A stretch of DNA of 48,900 bases from the NCBI GenBank assembly GCA_008081395.1, contig VMCJ01000040.1, positions 1 through 48,900 on the forward strand, read 5' to 3'. Within the stretch, counting starts at the first letter, position 1. Every line of letters begins with the position of its first letter. This DNA is from Rhodospirillales bacterium (GTDB taxonomy: Bacteria > Pseudomonadota > Alphaproteobacteria > Bin95). A program made the position numbers and the translations under genes. Shown here piece by piece: positions 39,042-48,806 of the stretch. The notes below the pieces were generated by a model. It was not told the DNA's origin. It did no database searches and saw nothing but the letters and a program-made list of their open reading frames with translations.

Positions 39042-40799
39042 ATGGTTAATCAGCCCGATGAAAATGATAAGGCGGTATTAGCTGAACAGAGCCCCATTGA
39101 CGCTATAGCACTTGAAGTCTTTTCTAACCGCCTACTTGCTATAGCGGAAGAAATGGGCAGACGTCTTGTCCGATCATCATTTTCTCCAAATATCAAGGAA
39201 CGACGGGATTGCTCGACCGCATTATTTACGGCTGACGGCAGGTTAATAGCTCAGGCGGCGCATATACCAATCCATCTAGGCTCTCTATTCGGAGCTGTTG
39301 ATGCGATTATTGACAGATATCCAATAGAAAACATGAAGCCTGGGGACGCATTTATCGCCAACGATGCATATCTATGTGGCGGAACACACTTGAATGACAT
39401 TTCGATTATCGAGCCCGTTTTTGTAGATGGACACGTGCACTATTTCGCCGCCTGCATTGGTCACCACACTGATGTAGGCGGTCCAACCCCAGGCTCGATC
39501 GCTCCAGATGCGAGTTCTATTTTTGAGGAAGGAATTAGAATTCCAGCCATCCAAATTTCACGAAATGGTGAAATCGATGCAGGACTATTAGATCTTATAG
39601 CTCATAACACCCGAGAACCCGAAGTACGCAAACTCGACCTGGAAGTGCAATCAGCTGTATCGCACTTTGGGGCAATACGTCTTGCCGAACTAGCTTCTCG
39701 TGAGGGTATTCAGCGCATGAATTTCCTCACCGACGAACTTATCAGGTATGCCAAGCGCCGACTTGCAGGACGCATTAATGAACTTCCAGATGGCGAATAC
39801 ACTCATACGGTATGGATGGATGACGATGGCCTCGGAGGTGATCCATTACCGATTTGCGCAAAGCTAATAATCAAAGGCCAACAGCTAATTTTTGACTTTG
39901 CAGGAACTGGAAATCAATCCCGAGGCGGATTTAACCTGCTACCTTCGGGCGTGAAGGCTACGGTCGGATATGCAGTAAAAGCCCTACTCGATCCAGAACT
40001 TCCACCTAACACAGGGCTTTTCGAGGCATTGGAACTTCATATTCCTGAAGGAACAATACTAAATCCGAGATTTCCCGCAGCAGTTGGCGCAAGAACCACC
40101 ACTTGTCAGAAGCTCTCGAGTGCTATTTTCGGAGCATTGCAGCCAGTTCTACCTGAAGAAAGAACGATGGCTTCAAGTCACGATATACTTGCCTCTATGG
40201 TATTCGGAGGCGAAACCGTGGCTGGGACTCCCTATGTGTATTTAGAGACAATAGGTGGTGGGAATGGGGCTCTTTCCAACATGGACGGTATGGATGGTGC
40301 TCACTGCCATATCACGAATTCCTTAAACACGCCCGCAGAGGCGGTCGAAAGCAGCTATCCACTTCGCGTTATCGAATATTCTTTGATTGAAGGATCAGGA
40401 GGAATAGGTCGTATGCGGGGTGGCATGGGGCTTGCACGAGAAATTGAGGTTGTTGGCCAACACGCTAGTTTTTCCAGTCGCGGAGATAATTTTAAAACAT
40501 CACCCAAGGGTGCAAACGGTGGAGGTGATGGTGGAAGAGCTCGCGTTATCGTGAAACCTAAAAATGGACCTCAGAGAATTATAGACGTTAAACAGCGTAG
40601 GTTGATGATGGCTCCAGGTGATAGAGTGCGGATGGAAACGCCTGGAGGAGGTGGCTTCGGAGAACCTCATTCACGATCGCCTGATCACTTAGCAGCTGAT
40701 ATCGCAGATGATCGTCTTTCAAGTGATGTCACAGAGATATACCCAGCCGCGCTTGCTCAGGATGCTAAAAGGCGCAGTTCGCTTTTAAAATCACGTTGA
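39042..40799 (+). CDS. Hydantoinase B/oxoprolinase family protein (second paralog, no adjacent hyuA)
   Basis: NIKERRDCSTALFTADGRLIAQAAHIPIHLGSLFGAV; NDAYLCGGTHLNDISIIEPVF; GHHTDVGGPTPGS; METPGGGGFGEP. Confidence 0.95.
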   Translation: MVNQPDENDKAVLAEQSPIDAIALEVFSNRLLAIAEEMGRRLVRSSFSPNIKERRDCSTALFTADGRLIAQAAHIPIHLGSLFGAVDAIIDRYPIENMKPGDAFIANDAYLCGGTHLNDISIIEPVFVDGHVHYFAACIGHHTDVGGPTPGSIAPDASSIFEEGIRIPAIQISRNGEIDAGLLDLIAHNTREPEVRKLDLEVQSAVSHFGAIRLAELASREGIQRMNFLTDELIRYAKRRLAGRINELPDGEYTHTVWMDDDGLGGDPLPICAKLIIKGQQLIFDFAGTGNQSRGGFNLLPSGVKATVGYAVKALLDPELPPNTGLFEALELHIPEGTILNPRFPAAVGARTTTCQKLSSAIFGALQPVLPEERTMASSHDILASMVFGGETVAGTPYVYLETIGGGNGALSNMDGMDGAHCHITNSLNTPAEAVESSYPLRVIEYSLIEGSGGIGRMRGGMGLAREIEVVGQHASFSSRGDNFKTSPKGANGGGDGGRARVIVKPKNGPQRIIDVKQRRLMMAPGDRVRMETPGGGGFGEPHSRSPDHLAADIADDRLSSDVTEIYPAALAQDAKRRSSLLKSR

Positions 40800-40839
40800 G
40801 CAAATTCAAAATCAGCAAGAAGAAAGAGGGCTACTGATA

Positions 40840-41337
40840 ATGTCTGCTGAGAATTTTTCTGATCGTCCTTGGCGGGGACCACGCGTACCAGAACAGCGAT
40901 ATTTTGAAGATTTCAAGTTAGGGGAACGCTTCATTTCGCCATCTAGGACTCAGACCGATGCTCTCTTTGCCGCATTCCAGATGGCGAGTGGAGATAATCA
41001 TCCAATTCATTATGATATCGAGTATTGCCGAAATCTCGGTTTCCCCGGCCTCCTCGCCCATGGAATGCAAGTATTAATCCAGGCAGCCCCAGGTGCGGGA
41101 GACTTTCCATTCATTGTGCAAGACAGCCTCAAAGCTATAGTAGAGCTGACCGCTCGTTTTAAAGCACCTGTTTTTTCCGGTGACACAACTTATCCAATGC
41201 TCGAAGTGGTTGATTTAGAACCAGGCCGAACAACTGGAGTAGTTGTACTTCGAGCAACAGTACACAATCAGCGAGACGCGCTTTGCATGGAGGGTGAAAT
41301 TAAGACACTCATTAAAAAACGAAATGCAGAAAACTGA
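40840..41337 (+). CDS. MaoC family dehydratase
   Basis: YFEDFKLGERFISPSRTQTDALFAAFQMASGDNHPIHYDIEYCRNLGFPGLLAHGMQVL hot-dog hydratase motif. Confidence 0.92.
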   Translation: MSAENFSDRPWRGPRVPEQRYFEDFKLGERFISPSRTQTDALFAAFQMASGDNHPIHYDIEYCRNLGFPGLLAHGMQVLIQAAPGAGDFPFIVQDSLKAIVELTARFKAPVFSGDTTYPMLEVVDLEPGRTTGVVVLRATVHNQRDALCMEGEIKTLIKKRNAEN

Positions 41338-41439
41338 TTCTTATCAGGCTCAGGAATAATTGGTTTTTGAAGATCATAAATTCTTTTGGGAAATAATAAT
41401 TAACCTAAGCCATCAGAGGGTCTGAGACAGAAACTCATC

Positions 41440-42090
41440 ATGCCGCCATTCAACCTCAAAGAAACTGATAAATTATTAACTACAACCAGGGCTGTTAGAA
41501 GACGCCTTGACTTTAAAAAGCCCGTACCTCGCGAAGTTATTCTAGAGTGCCTCGATATTTCCCAGCAGGCTCCCACAGGAAGCAATCGACAGGGATGGCG
41601 TTGGATTATCGTAACCAGCTCGGAAAAACGTGAAGCTCTTGCTGATATTTATCGGAGAGGTGCTGGAGAGTACTTGGTTAAGTCCCAAGATGAAGCTGCT
41701 GCCAATGGCGACAATCAAACAGAGAGAGTTTATTCTTCCGCACAGTATTTGGCAGAAAATCTTGAAAAAGTGCCTGTTCATGTAATTCCACTCATCAAAG
41801 TGGATCATATGGCAAAAAACCCACCAGTTACGGCGTGGGCAGGGTTGATGGGCTCGATCATGCCTGCAGTTTGGAGTTTTCAACTTGCTCTTCGCGCTCG
41901 TGGACTGGGTTCTACTTTGACCACTCTTCACCTTCACAACGCGAATGAAGCTCAGGATTTACTCTGCATTCCATCAGAGTTCATGCAAGTAGGTCTTCTA
42001 CCTGTTGCTTACACTATTGGTAAGGACTTCAAACCCGCCAAGCGGCCTCCAATCCAGAATATCGTGTCCTGGGACCAGTGGCAGGATTGA
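41440..42090 (+). CDS. Nitroreductase family protein
   Basis: TTRAVRRRLDFKKPVPREVILECLDISQQAPTGSNRQGWRWIIV; ALRARGLGSTLTTLHLHNANEAQDLLCIP. Confidence 0.93.
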   Translation: MPPFNLKETDKLLTTTRAVRRRLDFKKPVPREVILECLDISQQAPTGSNRQGWRWIIVTSSEKREALADIYRRGAGEYLVKSQDEAAANGDNQTERVYSSAQYLAENLEKVPVHVIPLIKVDHMAKNPPVTAWAGLMGSIMPAVWSFQLALRARGLGSTLTTLHLHNANEAQDLLCIPSEFMQVGLLPVAYTIGKDFKPAKRPPIQNIVSWDQWQD

Positions 42091-42118
42091 CGGCCATTAA
42101 AATCAGAAGTTCTACAAT

Positions 42119-43243
42119 CTAGTTTGTCTGTGCAATCAGCTCATCCAAACTACGGTGAAAATTACAAATAACCTGTTCATATTTTCCAAAAGTGAAATAT
42201 TCATTAGCCTCACTAGAAATGCCGTCCTGGATACTTTTTGCGGCTGCTCGGTCTTCAAGCAGCCCAGTGTCCTGTACAAAGTTGGCATCGCGTCGAGCAA
42301 TCTCTAAACTTTCTTCGGTGGCCGCCTCCCCTTCATTTGTTAATTGATAAACCACCCAGCGTGTTGATGTCGGAGTCAGAGGCTCCAAAATTATAAAAAG
42401 GGTGTGGTTAGACAAGACTGACGTATGAGCGTGGGGAAAGATTTGAAACACTTGGGTGAATCGTCCTGCATAGTTCCGATCCTCTGGTAACTTTTCTCTG
42501 AGTCTCTCTATTCTATTGAACGGGAACACGATCAGCGCATTTCGCTTATACAGCTCTATTATGTTTAAATTATCATACCCGTAGGGATAGAATGATTTAT
42601 TGTGTAGTGCCCGTATGTGGTACCCTTCCATTGAGGTTTCACCGATAAGCTTCCAATTTGCCTCGTCAACAAACTCCAGCGAGTTAAAAACCTTCTGTTC
42701 GGGCTTTATAATTTCTGGAAGGCACTCAAGAGCACCATCAGAAACCGGCTTTTCTTGCGTAACAAAAACGATACCAGATTTTTCTTCAGCGGTTACTGCA
42801 ACCAGTCCATGGCTTTCCTTGTCAACTGACGGAAATCCCTCAAAGCCAGGGATGTGCTTAAGCGCACCATCCAAACTATAAGTCCAAGCGTGATACGGAC
42901 AAACAAAGCTCTTAGCGCAGCCTGAACCTTCTTTTAGCGCCATTCCTCTATGCCTACATGCATTACGAAATGCCCGCACAACACCATCGTCACCACGGAC
43001 GACCAGCAGGGGCGTCCCGGCAGCCGCTCGCGCGATGTAAGACCCAGCCTCAGGTAAGGCCGCCGAAGGACAGAAGGGCAGAGGGATGCGGCGCATCATT
43101 TTTAACTCTGCCTGAAAACGCTCCATAGACTGATAATTCTCAACTGGCTCCCGCCAAATTCCTTCGCCAACATCAGTTGTTTTATTATCGACATGCCTAA
43201 TAACCCGTTCGTAAATTTCCTGCGGGGTCGGTAATTTCGCCAT
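42119..43243 (-). CDS. Rieske aromatic ring-hydroxylating dioxygenase alpha subunit (alpha')
   Basis: ACRHRGMALKEGSGCAKSFVCPYHAWTYSLDG Rieske motif; catalytic region NWKLIGETSMEGYHIRALH; start set at MAKLPTPQEIYERV. Confidence 0.92.
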   Translation of the reverse strand: MAKLPTPQEIYERVIRHVDNKTTDVGEGIWREPVENYQSMERFQAELKMMRRIPLPFCPSAALPEAGSYIARAAAGTPLLVVRGDDGVVRAFRNACRHRGMALKEGSGCAKSFVCPYHAWTYSLDGALKHIPGFEGFPSVDKESHGLVAVTAEEKSGIVFVTQEKPVSDGALECLPEIIKPEQKVFNSLEFVDEANWKLIGETSMEGYHIRALHNKSFYPYGYDNLNIIELYKRNALIVFPFNRIERLREKLPEDRNYAGRFTQVFQIFPHAHTSVLSNHTLFIILEPLTPTSTRWVVYQLTNEGEAATEESLEIARRDANFVQDTGLLEDRAAAKSIQDGISSEANEYFTFGKYEQVICNFHRSLDELIAQTN

Positions 43244-43253
43244 TATAAACTCT

Positions 43254-43769
43254 TCACACATTATAAATGTCGATTGGTATATCGACGCGGTCATTTAAAA
43301 AAGTGATATGCTTACGCGCAATTTTTAAATCGCCGTTTTCATGACGGCTGAACGTGTAATCATAACGACCACCATGAATGCGAGCTCCCTTCCTGTCACC
43401 GTATTGATGCACAGTCCAGCTGCAGGAAGCTTCTATAGTGGTCTCAGAAGCTGCTATCAGCAAAACATTACCAACCACATGGGTACTCCTAGGCATCGGT
43501 GTAGAGGCGTAACTATCACGAGTGTTGATACGATAAACTCTATCATCCAAGCCTGTCTTATTATGAAAATAGATAAGGAAGAGCTCCTTAGTTGGGTCGG
43601 TAGCAAGAGTTGTTTCGTTAATCCATGCGGGAATTAGGTACTCGGCATCTTCACTGTACAAGTTTAGCCACTCATCAAATCGGCGCATATCGAGCAAGTA
43701 CGCTTCTCTGTAGATCAGCTGCTCAACTTCATGCTGCAAGCAAAGATCCGCGTTAGTAACGTTACTCAT
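43254..43769 (-). CDS. Aromatic ring-hydroxylating dioxygenase beta subunit
   Basis: EVEQLIYREAYLLDMRRFDEWLNLYSEDAEYLIPAW; RINTRDSYASTPMPRSTHVVGNVLL; 171 aa. Confidence 0.9.
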   Translation of the reverse strand: MSNVTNADLCLQHEVEQLIYREAYLLDMRRFDEWLNLYSEDAEYLIPAWINETTLATDPTKELFLIYFHNKTGLDDRVYRINTRDSYASTPMPRSTHVVGNVLLIAASETTIEASCSWTVHQYGDRKGARIHGGRYDYTFSRHENGDLKIARKHITFLNDRVDIPIDIYNV

Positions 43770-45097
43770 TTATCCGCAGCCATTAGTTCGGCCCAACGGC
43801 GATATTGCCCAATATAAATTGTTTCCATATCCCAAGGTTTATTGTGGCCTTTCGGCTCGATCTTAAGTTCACGAATGTCTTTATCAGCTCCAACGCCAGC
43901 AGAGGCTATGCCTCGATCAAACGGGGACCACTTGGCGAGCTTGCCCCCAACACCAGTCTGAGTATCCTCTAGTGCAACGGAGTCATCCGGGGTAGCAAGC
44001 CCACTTGTCAAAAAGAAATCTCGGAATTTGTCCAGTCGGGCTCGTCGAGCTTCGGAACTCTCACCTTTAGGCGCTATACAAAATACTTGTATTTCTGTTC
44101 TGCTGGGACCCAAAGGTCGGATAATTCTGATTTGTGTTGATGACTGGTCCATTAAAAATACGTTTGGATAGATGAGCAAATTACGTCCACGCCCCACCAT
44201 CCAATTCCATTTTTCCTCACCAACTGTCGGAAGCAGTTTATCCCTCGCTTCGTATAATGGCGCTGCTTCGGGAGCTCCTCGATCCGACCAAATAACATTA
44301 TGTCCGCGACCTAAGTCATAACATCCAGTTTCAACATTACCCGAGTCAAAACGAGCATTTTCGGTCAGTTTCATTCCGGAAGCATTATTCAGTTCATTTC
44401 TACGTCTAACTGTTTGTGCAAAATTACGATGCACAACTCCTACATGATAGCCATCGACACCGTTTTCTATTTGTAGCTTCCAGTTACATTCAACAATGTA
44501 TGTTGAAGATCCTGGCAGCACCTCTAATCCATCAGGCGATTGGTCTGCCATCATATCAATGAAAGGTTTGGTATTATCTAAATGCTCTGAGAGCGGAGGC
44601 ACTTCTGCGTTAAGACTTGCAAAAATAAACCCTCTGTAATTCTCAACTCGTGGCAGTCGCGTAAGACTAAAGCACGATTTATCAACACCATTAGGATAGC
44701 CTATCTCTTCATCCTTAATGCGAATGCAATCACCATCAGACTTAAATGTCCAACCGTGGTAACGGCAAACAAAAACACGAGCGTTGCCTTGTCGGGTTGG
44801 TGTAAGAAGCGCTCCCCTATGAGAACATGCGTTAATAAGGCCACCAATTTCGCCATTATCCAGACGGTTAATTATTACGGGTTGGCGCCCAATTTCTGTC
44901 CAGAGATAATCCCCCTGCTTTGGTATTTGACTTTCATGGGCGACATAAATCCAGGTCTTCTCGAATATTAGGGATATCTCGTCTTCGAAAATGCCTGGGT
45001 CATCGTAAATGGACCGATTGATGCTAAAATTACCGTCAGCTGTCCGGTCATCGACCATGCTAGAATAGTCTAATGTAGATCGACGCATGTCTGGCAT
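43766..45097 (-). CDS. Rieske aromatic ring-hydroxylating dioxygenase alpha subunit
   Basis: ACSHRGALLTPTRQGNARVFVCRYHGWTFKSDGDC; CNWKLQIENGVDGYHVGVVHRNF (DxxHx4H iron site); ATG overlaps nothing upstream; GGAGGC RBS. Confidence 0.94.
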   Translation of the reverse strand: MPDMRRSTLDYSSMVDDRTADGNFSINRSIYDDPGIFEDEISLIFEKTWIYVAHESQIPKQGDYLWTEIGRQPVIINRLDNGEIGGLINACSHRGALLTPTRQGNARVFVCRYHGWTFKSDGDCIRIKDEEIGYPNGVDKSCFSLTRLPRVENYRGFIFASLNAEVPPLSEHLDNTKPFIDMMADQSPDGLEVLPGSSTYIVECNWKLQIENGVDGYHVGVVHRNFAQTVRRRNELNNASGMKLTENARFDSGNVETGCYDLGRGHNVIWSDRGAPEAAPLYEARDKLLPTVGEEKWNWMVGRGRNLLIYPNVFLMDQSSTQIRIIRPLGPSRTEIQVFCIAPKGESSEARRARLDKFRDFFLTSGLATPDDSVALEDTQTGVGGKLAKWSPFDRGIASAGVGADKDIRELKIEPKGHNKPWDMETIYIGQYRRWAELMAADK

Positions 45098-45186
45098 GGG
45101 AGTGCCTCCTGCAAGATGAGTACAAATATTGCAAACTTTTTGGGGATGCCTCCAGACCGTATAAAAATATTTTTAAGGATGCGTAA

Positions 45187-46368
45187 ATGGCCGAAGACAC
45201 AACCTGGCTAGTAACTCCCGTTGGCCAACGCGCAGATGGCAGCTGGATTACCGACGTGCTTGCCGAAAGAGCTAGAGAAAATGGACTTCTATGGCGTTAT
45301 GCGGAGGCCACTAACTTTTCCAGGGAACGAATAGAAGTAGTTCGCGGCTTAACTGTTGATCAGTTGAAGGAGTTGTACTACCGGCGCGGTTGGACAGATG
45401 GCTTACCTATCATCCTACCCACCAGATCTCGCGTCAGAACTTTTCTACGCCATGCAAAACAAAGTGGCGATAAACATATTGGAGAGGCGGAACCTCTCTT
45501 TGGACAGGTTACGATGGAAAAAGCGGCTGCCAATGCGGTAATGGCTGGCTGTGATCCAAAACACTTTTGTTTTGTCATTGCGGCACTGGAAGCAGTTCTC
45601 GAGCCTTCTTTTAACCTTCGTGGCGTTCAAACGACCGACGAGAATGTGACGCCACTTCTCTTGCTTTCAGGGCCAGATTTAGAGCGCTTAGATCTTCATG
45701 GAGGTGTAGGTGCTTTGGGACCTGGCTGGCGAGGAAATATGGTTATCGGCCGAGCTCTTCGGCTCGCAATTCAGAACATTGGGGGAGGGTGGCCCGGGAC
45801 CACAAATCTGGCTGGCCTTGGCCAACCGGGCCGCCTATCGCTTGTTCTGCCAGAAAATGAAACTGATTCTCCTTGGCCGAGCTTGAGGGAACGGCTTGGT
45901 TATTGCGAGAATGACACACTTCTTATGGCTCTGCGAGCTGAAGCAACTGTTACGTGCACGGGTAGGATAGATGACCTAGGAAGCTTGCTGCGTTCCTCTC
46001 TATCAGCTTTCAGTCGCCTGCATGGAGGAACATGTGCCGTAGCTATTGCTCCATTTATTGCTCAGACATTGGCCCAAGATGGTTGGACGGAGCAGGATGT
46101 TAGAAAACACCTCTGGCAACTATCTCATGCCGATCCGGAAGAATATAATCGAAGTTGGATTATGAAGGATCTTCAACCACGAACGGGGATAGCAGATTGG
46201 GCAATTGCAGCCCTGAAAGCAGGGAATGGACCACCTGCTGTAGAAACACCAGACCATATTGTTCTTGTCGTTTCAGGAGCAAACGCGGCAATTCCACAAC
46301 ACGCGTACTTCCCAACTTGGGGATTTCCTGAAGCTCGAATCACAAAAAAGATTCAACGGATCGATTGA
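45187..46368 (+). CDS. Conserved-looking protein of unknown function (393 aa)
   Basis: Full-length ORF with good coding character: AAANAVMAGCDPKHFCFVIAALEAVLEPSFNLRGVQTTDENVTPLLLLSGPD...GALGPGWRGNMVIGRALRLAIQNIGGGWPGTTNLAGLGQPGRLSLVLPENE. I do not recognise a characterised family. Confidence 0.75.
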   Translation: MAEDTTWLVTPVGQRADGSWITDVLAERARENGLLWRYAEATNFSRERIEVVRGLTVDQLKELYYRRGWTDGLPIILPTRSRVRTFLRHAKQSGDKHIGEAEPLFGQVTMEKAAANAVMAGCDPKHFCFVIAALEAVLEPSFNLRGVQTTDENVTPLLLLSGPDLERLDLHGGVGALGPGWRGNMVIGRALRLAIQNIGGGWPGTTNLAGLGQPGRLSLVLPENETDSPWPSLRERLGYCENDTLLMALRAEATVTCTGRIDDLGSLLRSSLSAFSRLHGGTCAVAIAPFIAQTLAQDGWTEQDVRKHLWQLSHADPEEYNRSWIMKDLQPRTGIADWAIAALKAGNGPPAVETPDHIVLVVSGANAAIPQHAYFPTWGFPEARITKKIQRID

Positions 46369-46479
46369 TATCTTCGACGCTATCAAAATGCGTTTTGAAA
46401 CTGATAGACGTAAGCCACAGTTTGCCCTAATTTCTGGATCATCGCATCCGAAGGGCGGGTGCTTAGTTGGATACCCTCA

Positions 46480-47634
46480 ATGCGTTATCTAATTTCTTGC
46501 TTATTGGCAGTTATAACTTTCTCCTTATCCATTACGCCCACAATCGCACAGCAGCGTGGAAATCGCCCTCCTCCAACCCTCGTTGGAGACCAAATACGGC
46601 AAGAAACAGCTAGCGAAACAACGGCAATCGTAGGGCGCTTTGTATCAACGCGGAGTGGGCCCATAGCCACCCGAGTTGCTGGTGCTATTGATAATGTTTT
46701 GGTCGAAGTGGGAGACAGAGTTAAAGCTGGGCAAATTATTGCCGAGCTAGCAACTGATCGGTTGTCAGCGGAGGTCCAGCGTCGGAAAGCGTTATTAGAG
46801 CTCAGCAACGCCCGCATTAAAACAGCTAAGGCATCTCTAAAGCTTGCGGAACAATCATTAAATCGCCTAGAGCGACTTCGGAACTCAGCTGCCTTTTCTG
46901 AGGCTTTGCTTGCGGACAAACAACGAGAGGTGGAGAGATCGGCAGCGCAGGTAAAAGAAGTAGAAGCAGACAACGCCCGCGCCCTTGCTGAGCTAAAATT
47001 AGCCCAGGTTGATTTAGATTATAGTCAAGTTAAAGCGCCCTACCCGGGCGTCGTAGCTGAAAGGCACGTGGAAATTGGCGGATTTGTAGGACTGGGCGCT
47101 CCTATTGTTACCCTGATTGGGGACAAGGCACTTGAGATTGAAGCAGAGGCTCCAACAGACCGCATGGGTGGAGTACAACCCGGTGCTACTGCATCTGTTA
47201 TGTTGGGCGCTGCCTCGAGTTCAATAAAAGTCCGAGCTGTATTGCCTCGCGAAACCGGTGTATCCCGCACTCGCACTGTGCGCTTTGGACCGCTACCCGC
47301 AGAGTTGGAAAAGTTAGCCATCGCAAATGCTGCAGTAACAATTCATATACCAATAGCCGCCCCTGAAACGGTCGTCACGATCCACAAGGATGCGATAATT
47401 CGTCGACCTGCAGGCGCAGTTGCGGTATTCGCCAAGCCTGACCAAGAACAAGAGGGGCTATTCAAAGCCGAAATCAAGTCAGTCGACTTAGGCTCTGCTG
47501 TTGGGCGTCGTTTTATATTGAAGGAAGGGGCCTCGCCTGGCGATATAGCAGTGATCCGAGGCAATGAAACGCTTCGCCCCAATCAAGCATTCAAACTCGT
47601 TGGCAACCAGCCTACAGGAATGTCCAAACGATGA
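46480..47634 (+). CDS. Efflux RND transporter periplasmic adaptor subunit
   Basis: Signal peptide MRYLISCLLAVITFSLSITPTIAQ; IDNVLVEVGDRVKAGQIIAELATDRLSAEVQRRKALLELSNARIKTAKASLKLAEQ; DLDYSQVKAPYPGVVAERHVEIGGFVGLGAPIVTL. Confidence 0.93.
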   Translation: MRYLISCLLAVITFSLSITPTIAQQRGNRPPPTLVGDQIRQETASETTAIVGRFVSTRSGPIATRVAGAIDNVLVEVGDRVKAGQIIAELATDRLSAEVQRRKALLELSNARIKTAKASLKLAEQSLNRLERLRNSAAFSEALLADKQREVERSAAQVKEVEADNARALAELKLAQVDLDYSQVKAPYPGVVAERHVEIGGFVGLGAPIVTLIGDKALEIEAEAPTDRMGGVQPGATASVMLGAASSSIKVRAVLPRETGVSRTRTVRFGPLPAELEKLAIANAAVTIHIPIAAPETVVTIHKDAIIRRPAGAVAVFAKPDQEQEGLFKAEIKSVDLGSAVGRRFILKEGASPGDIAVIRGNETLRPNQAFKLVGNQPTGMSKR

Positions 47635-48806
47635 ACCTCATCCGTGCTGCGATCGAACGGCCTGTCGCCACAGTTTCGGCTGTTCTGATGATCGTTCTAT
47701 TTGGAGGGCTTGCTCTAACGACAATCCCAATCCAGCTAATTCCTGAGGTCAATAAACCTCAAGTTACGGTTCAAACCTTATGGCCCGGAGCTGCCCCCGC
47801 AGAAGTGGAGCGGGAGATAGTCAATCGTCAGGAAGAAGTCCTCCGTGGTGTCGAAAATCTCGAAAATATGGAGAGTCAGTCCAGTACTGGAAGGGCTCGT
47901 GTAAAACTTACATTTGCCGTTGGCACAGATATGGATAAGTCACTGTTGCTAGTTGCAAATCGACTCGATCGGGTTAACGGTTATCCAGAGGAAGCCGATG
48001 AACCTACGCTTAAGACGGCGAGTTCTGACGACAATGCTATTGCATGGTTCTCCATTCAACGTCTCCCAGGGAATGAGAAACCAATCCACACATATCGAGA
48101 TTTTGTGGAAGATTTTGTCCAAGACCGATTTGAACGTGTGCCTGGAGTTGCTTTAACCAACCTTTATGGTGGGGGAAGTCGCGAACTCCAAATAATCATA
48201 GATCCTGAAAAACTTGCACAATACCGCCTCACGATCAGTGAAGTTGTAAATCGTATTCGCACAGAGCATGCCTCCTTCTCAGCAGGAGAGTTAGACGAAG
48301 GAAAACGAAGTTATGTAACGCGCATGGAAGGCAACTTAGATCGCCCTTCAGCCGTGGAAGACGTTGTTTTGAGATCTGAAGTTGACAGATCTACAGGAGC
48401 TGTTTCGCGCGTAACCGTTCGAGATATCGCCAAGGTTGAATTTGGTTATTCCGAACCCACAGCACGGATTAGAAGAAATGGCGCCCCAGGTATTGCTGTA
48501 AATGCTGTTCGTGAAACCGGGGCTAATGTCATCAAAGTGATGGAAGGCTTAAGAGAGGCGACCGCCGATCTAAATGATACTGTGCTTAAGCAGAACGGCC
48601 TGACTATCAAACAAGTATATGATGAGACAGTTTATATAGAGTCAGCCATTGATCTGGTGCAATCCAACATAATCATCGGTGGCTTATTAGCCTCTTTGGT
48701 ACTTCTGTTGTTTCTTCGCTCATGGAGACCAACCGTAATCGTTGCGATTGCTATCCCTGTATCCGTAATTGGCTCTTTCGTAGCCATGGCAGCGCTTGGG
48801 CGCTCA
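47631..48806 (+). CDS. Efflux RND transporter permease (AcrB/HAE family), N-terminal part only; homology ends at about 48806
   Basis: MNLIRAAIERPVATVSAVLMIVLFGGLALTTIPIQLIPEVNKPQVTVQTLWPGAAPAEVEREIVNRQEEVLRGVENLENMES...IIIGGLLASLVLLLFLRSWRPTVIVAIAIPVSVIGSFVAMAALGRS; ATGA overlap with adaptor gene. Confidence 0.93.
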
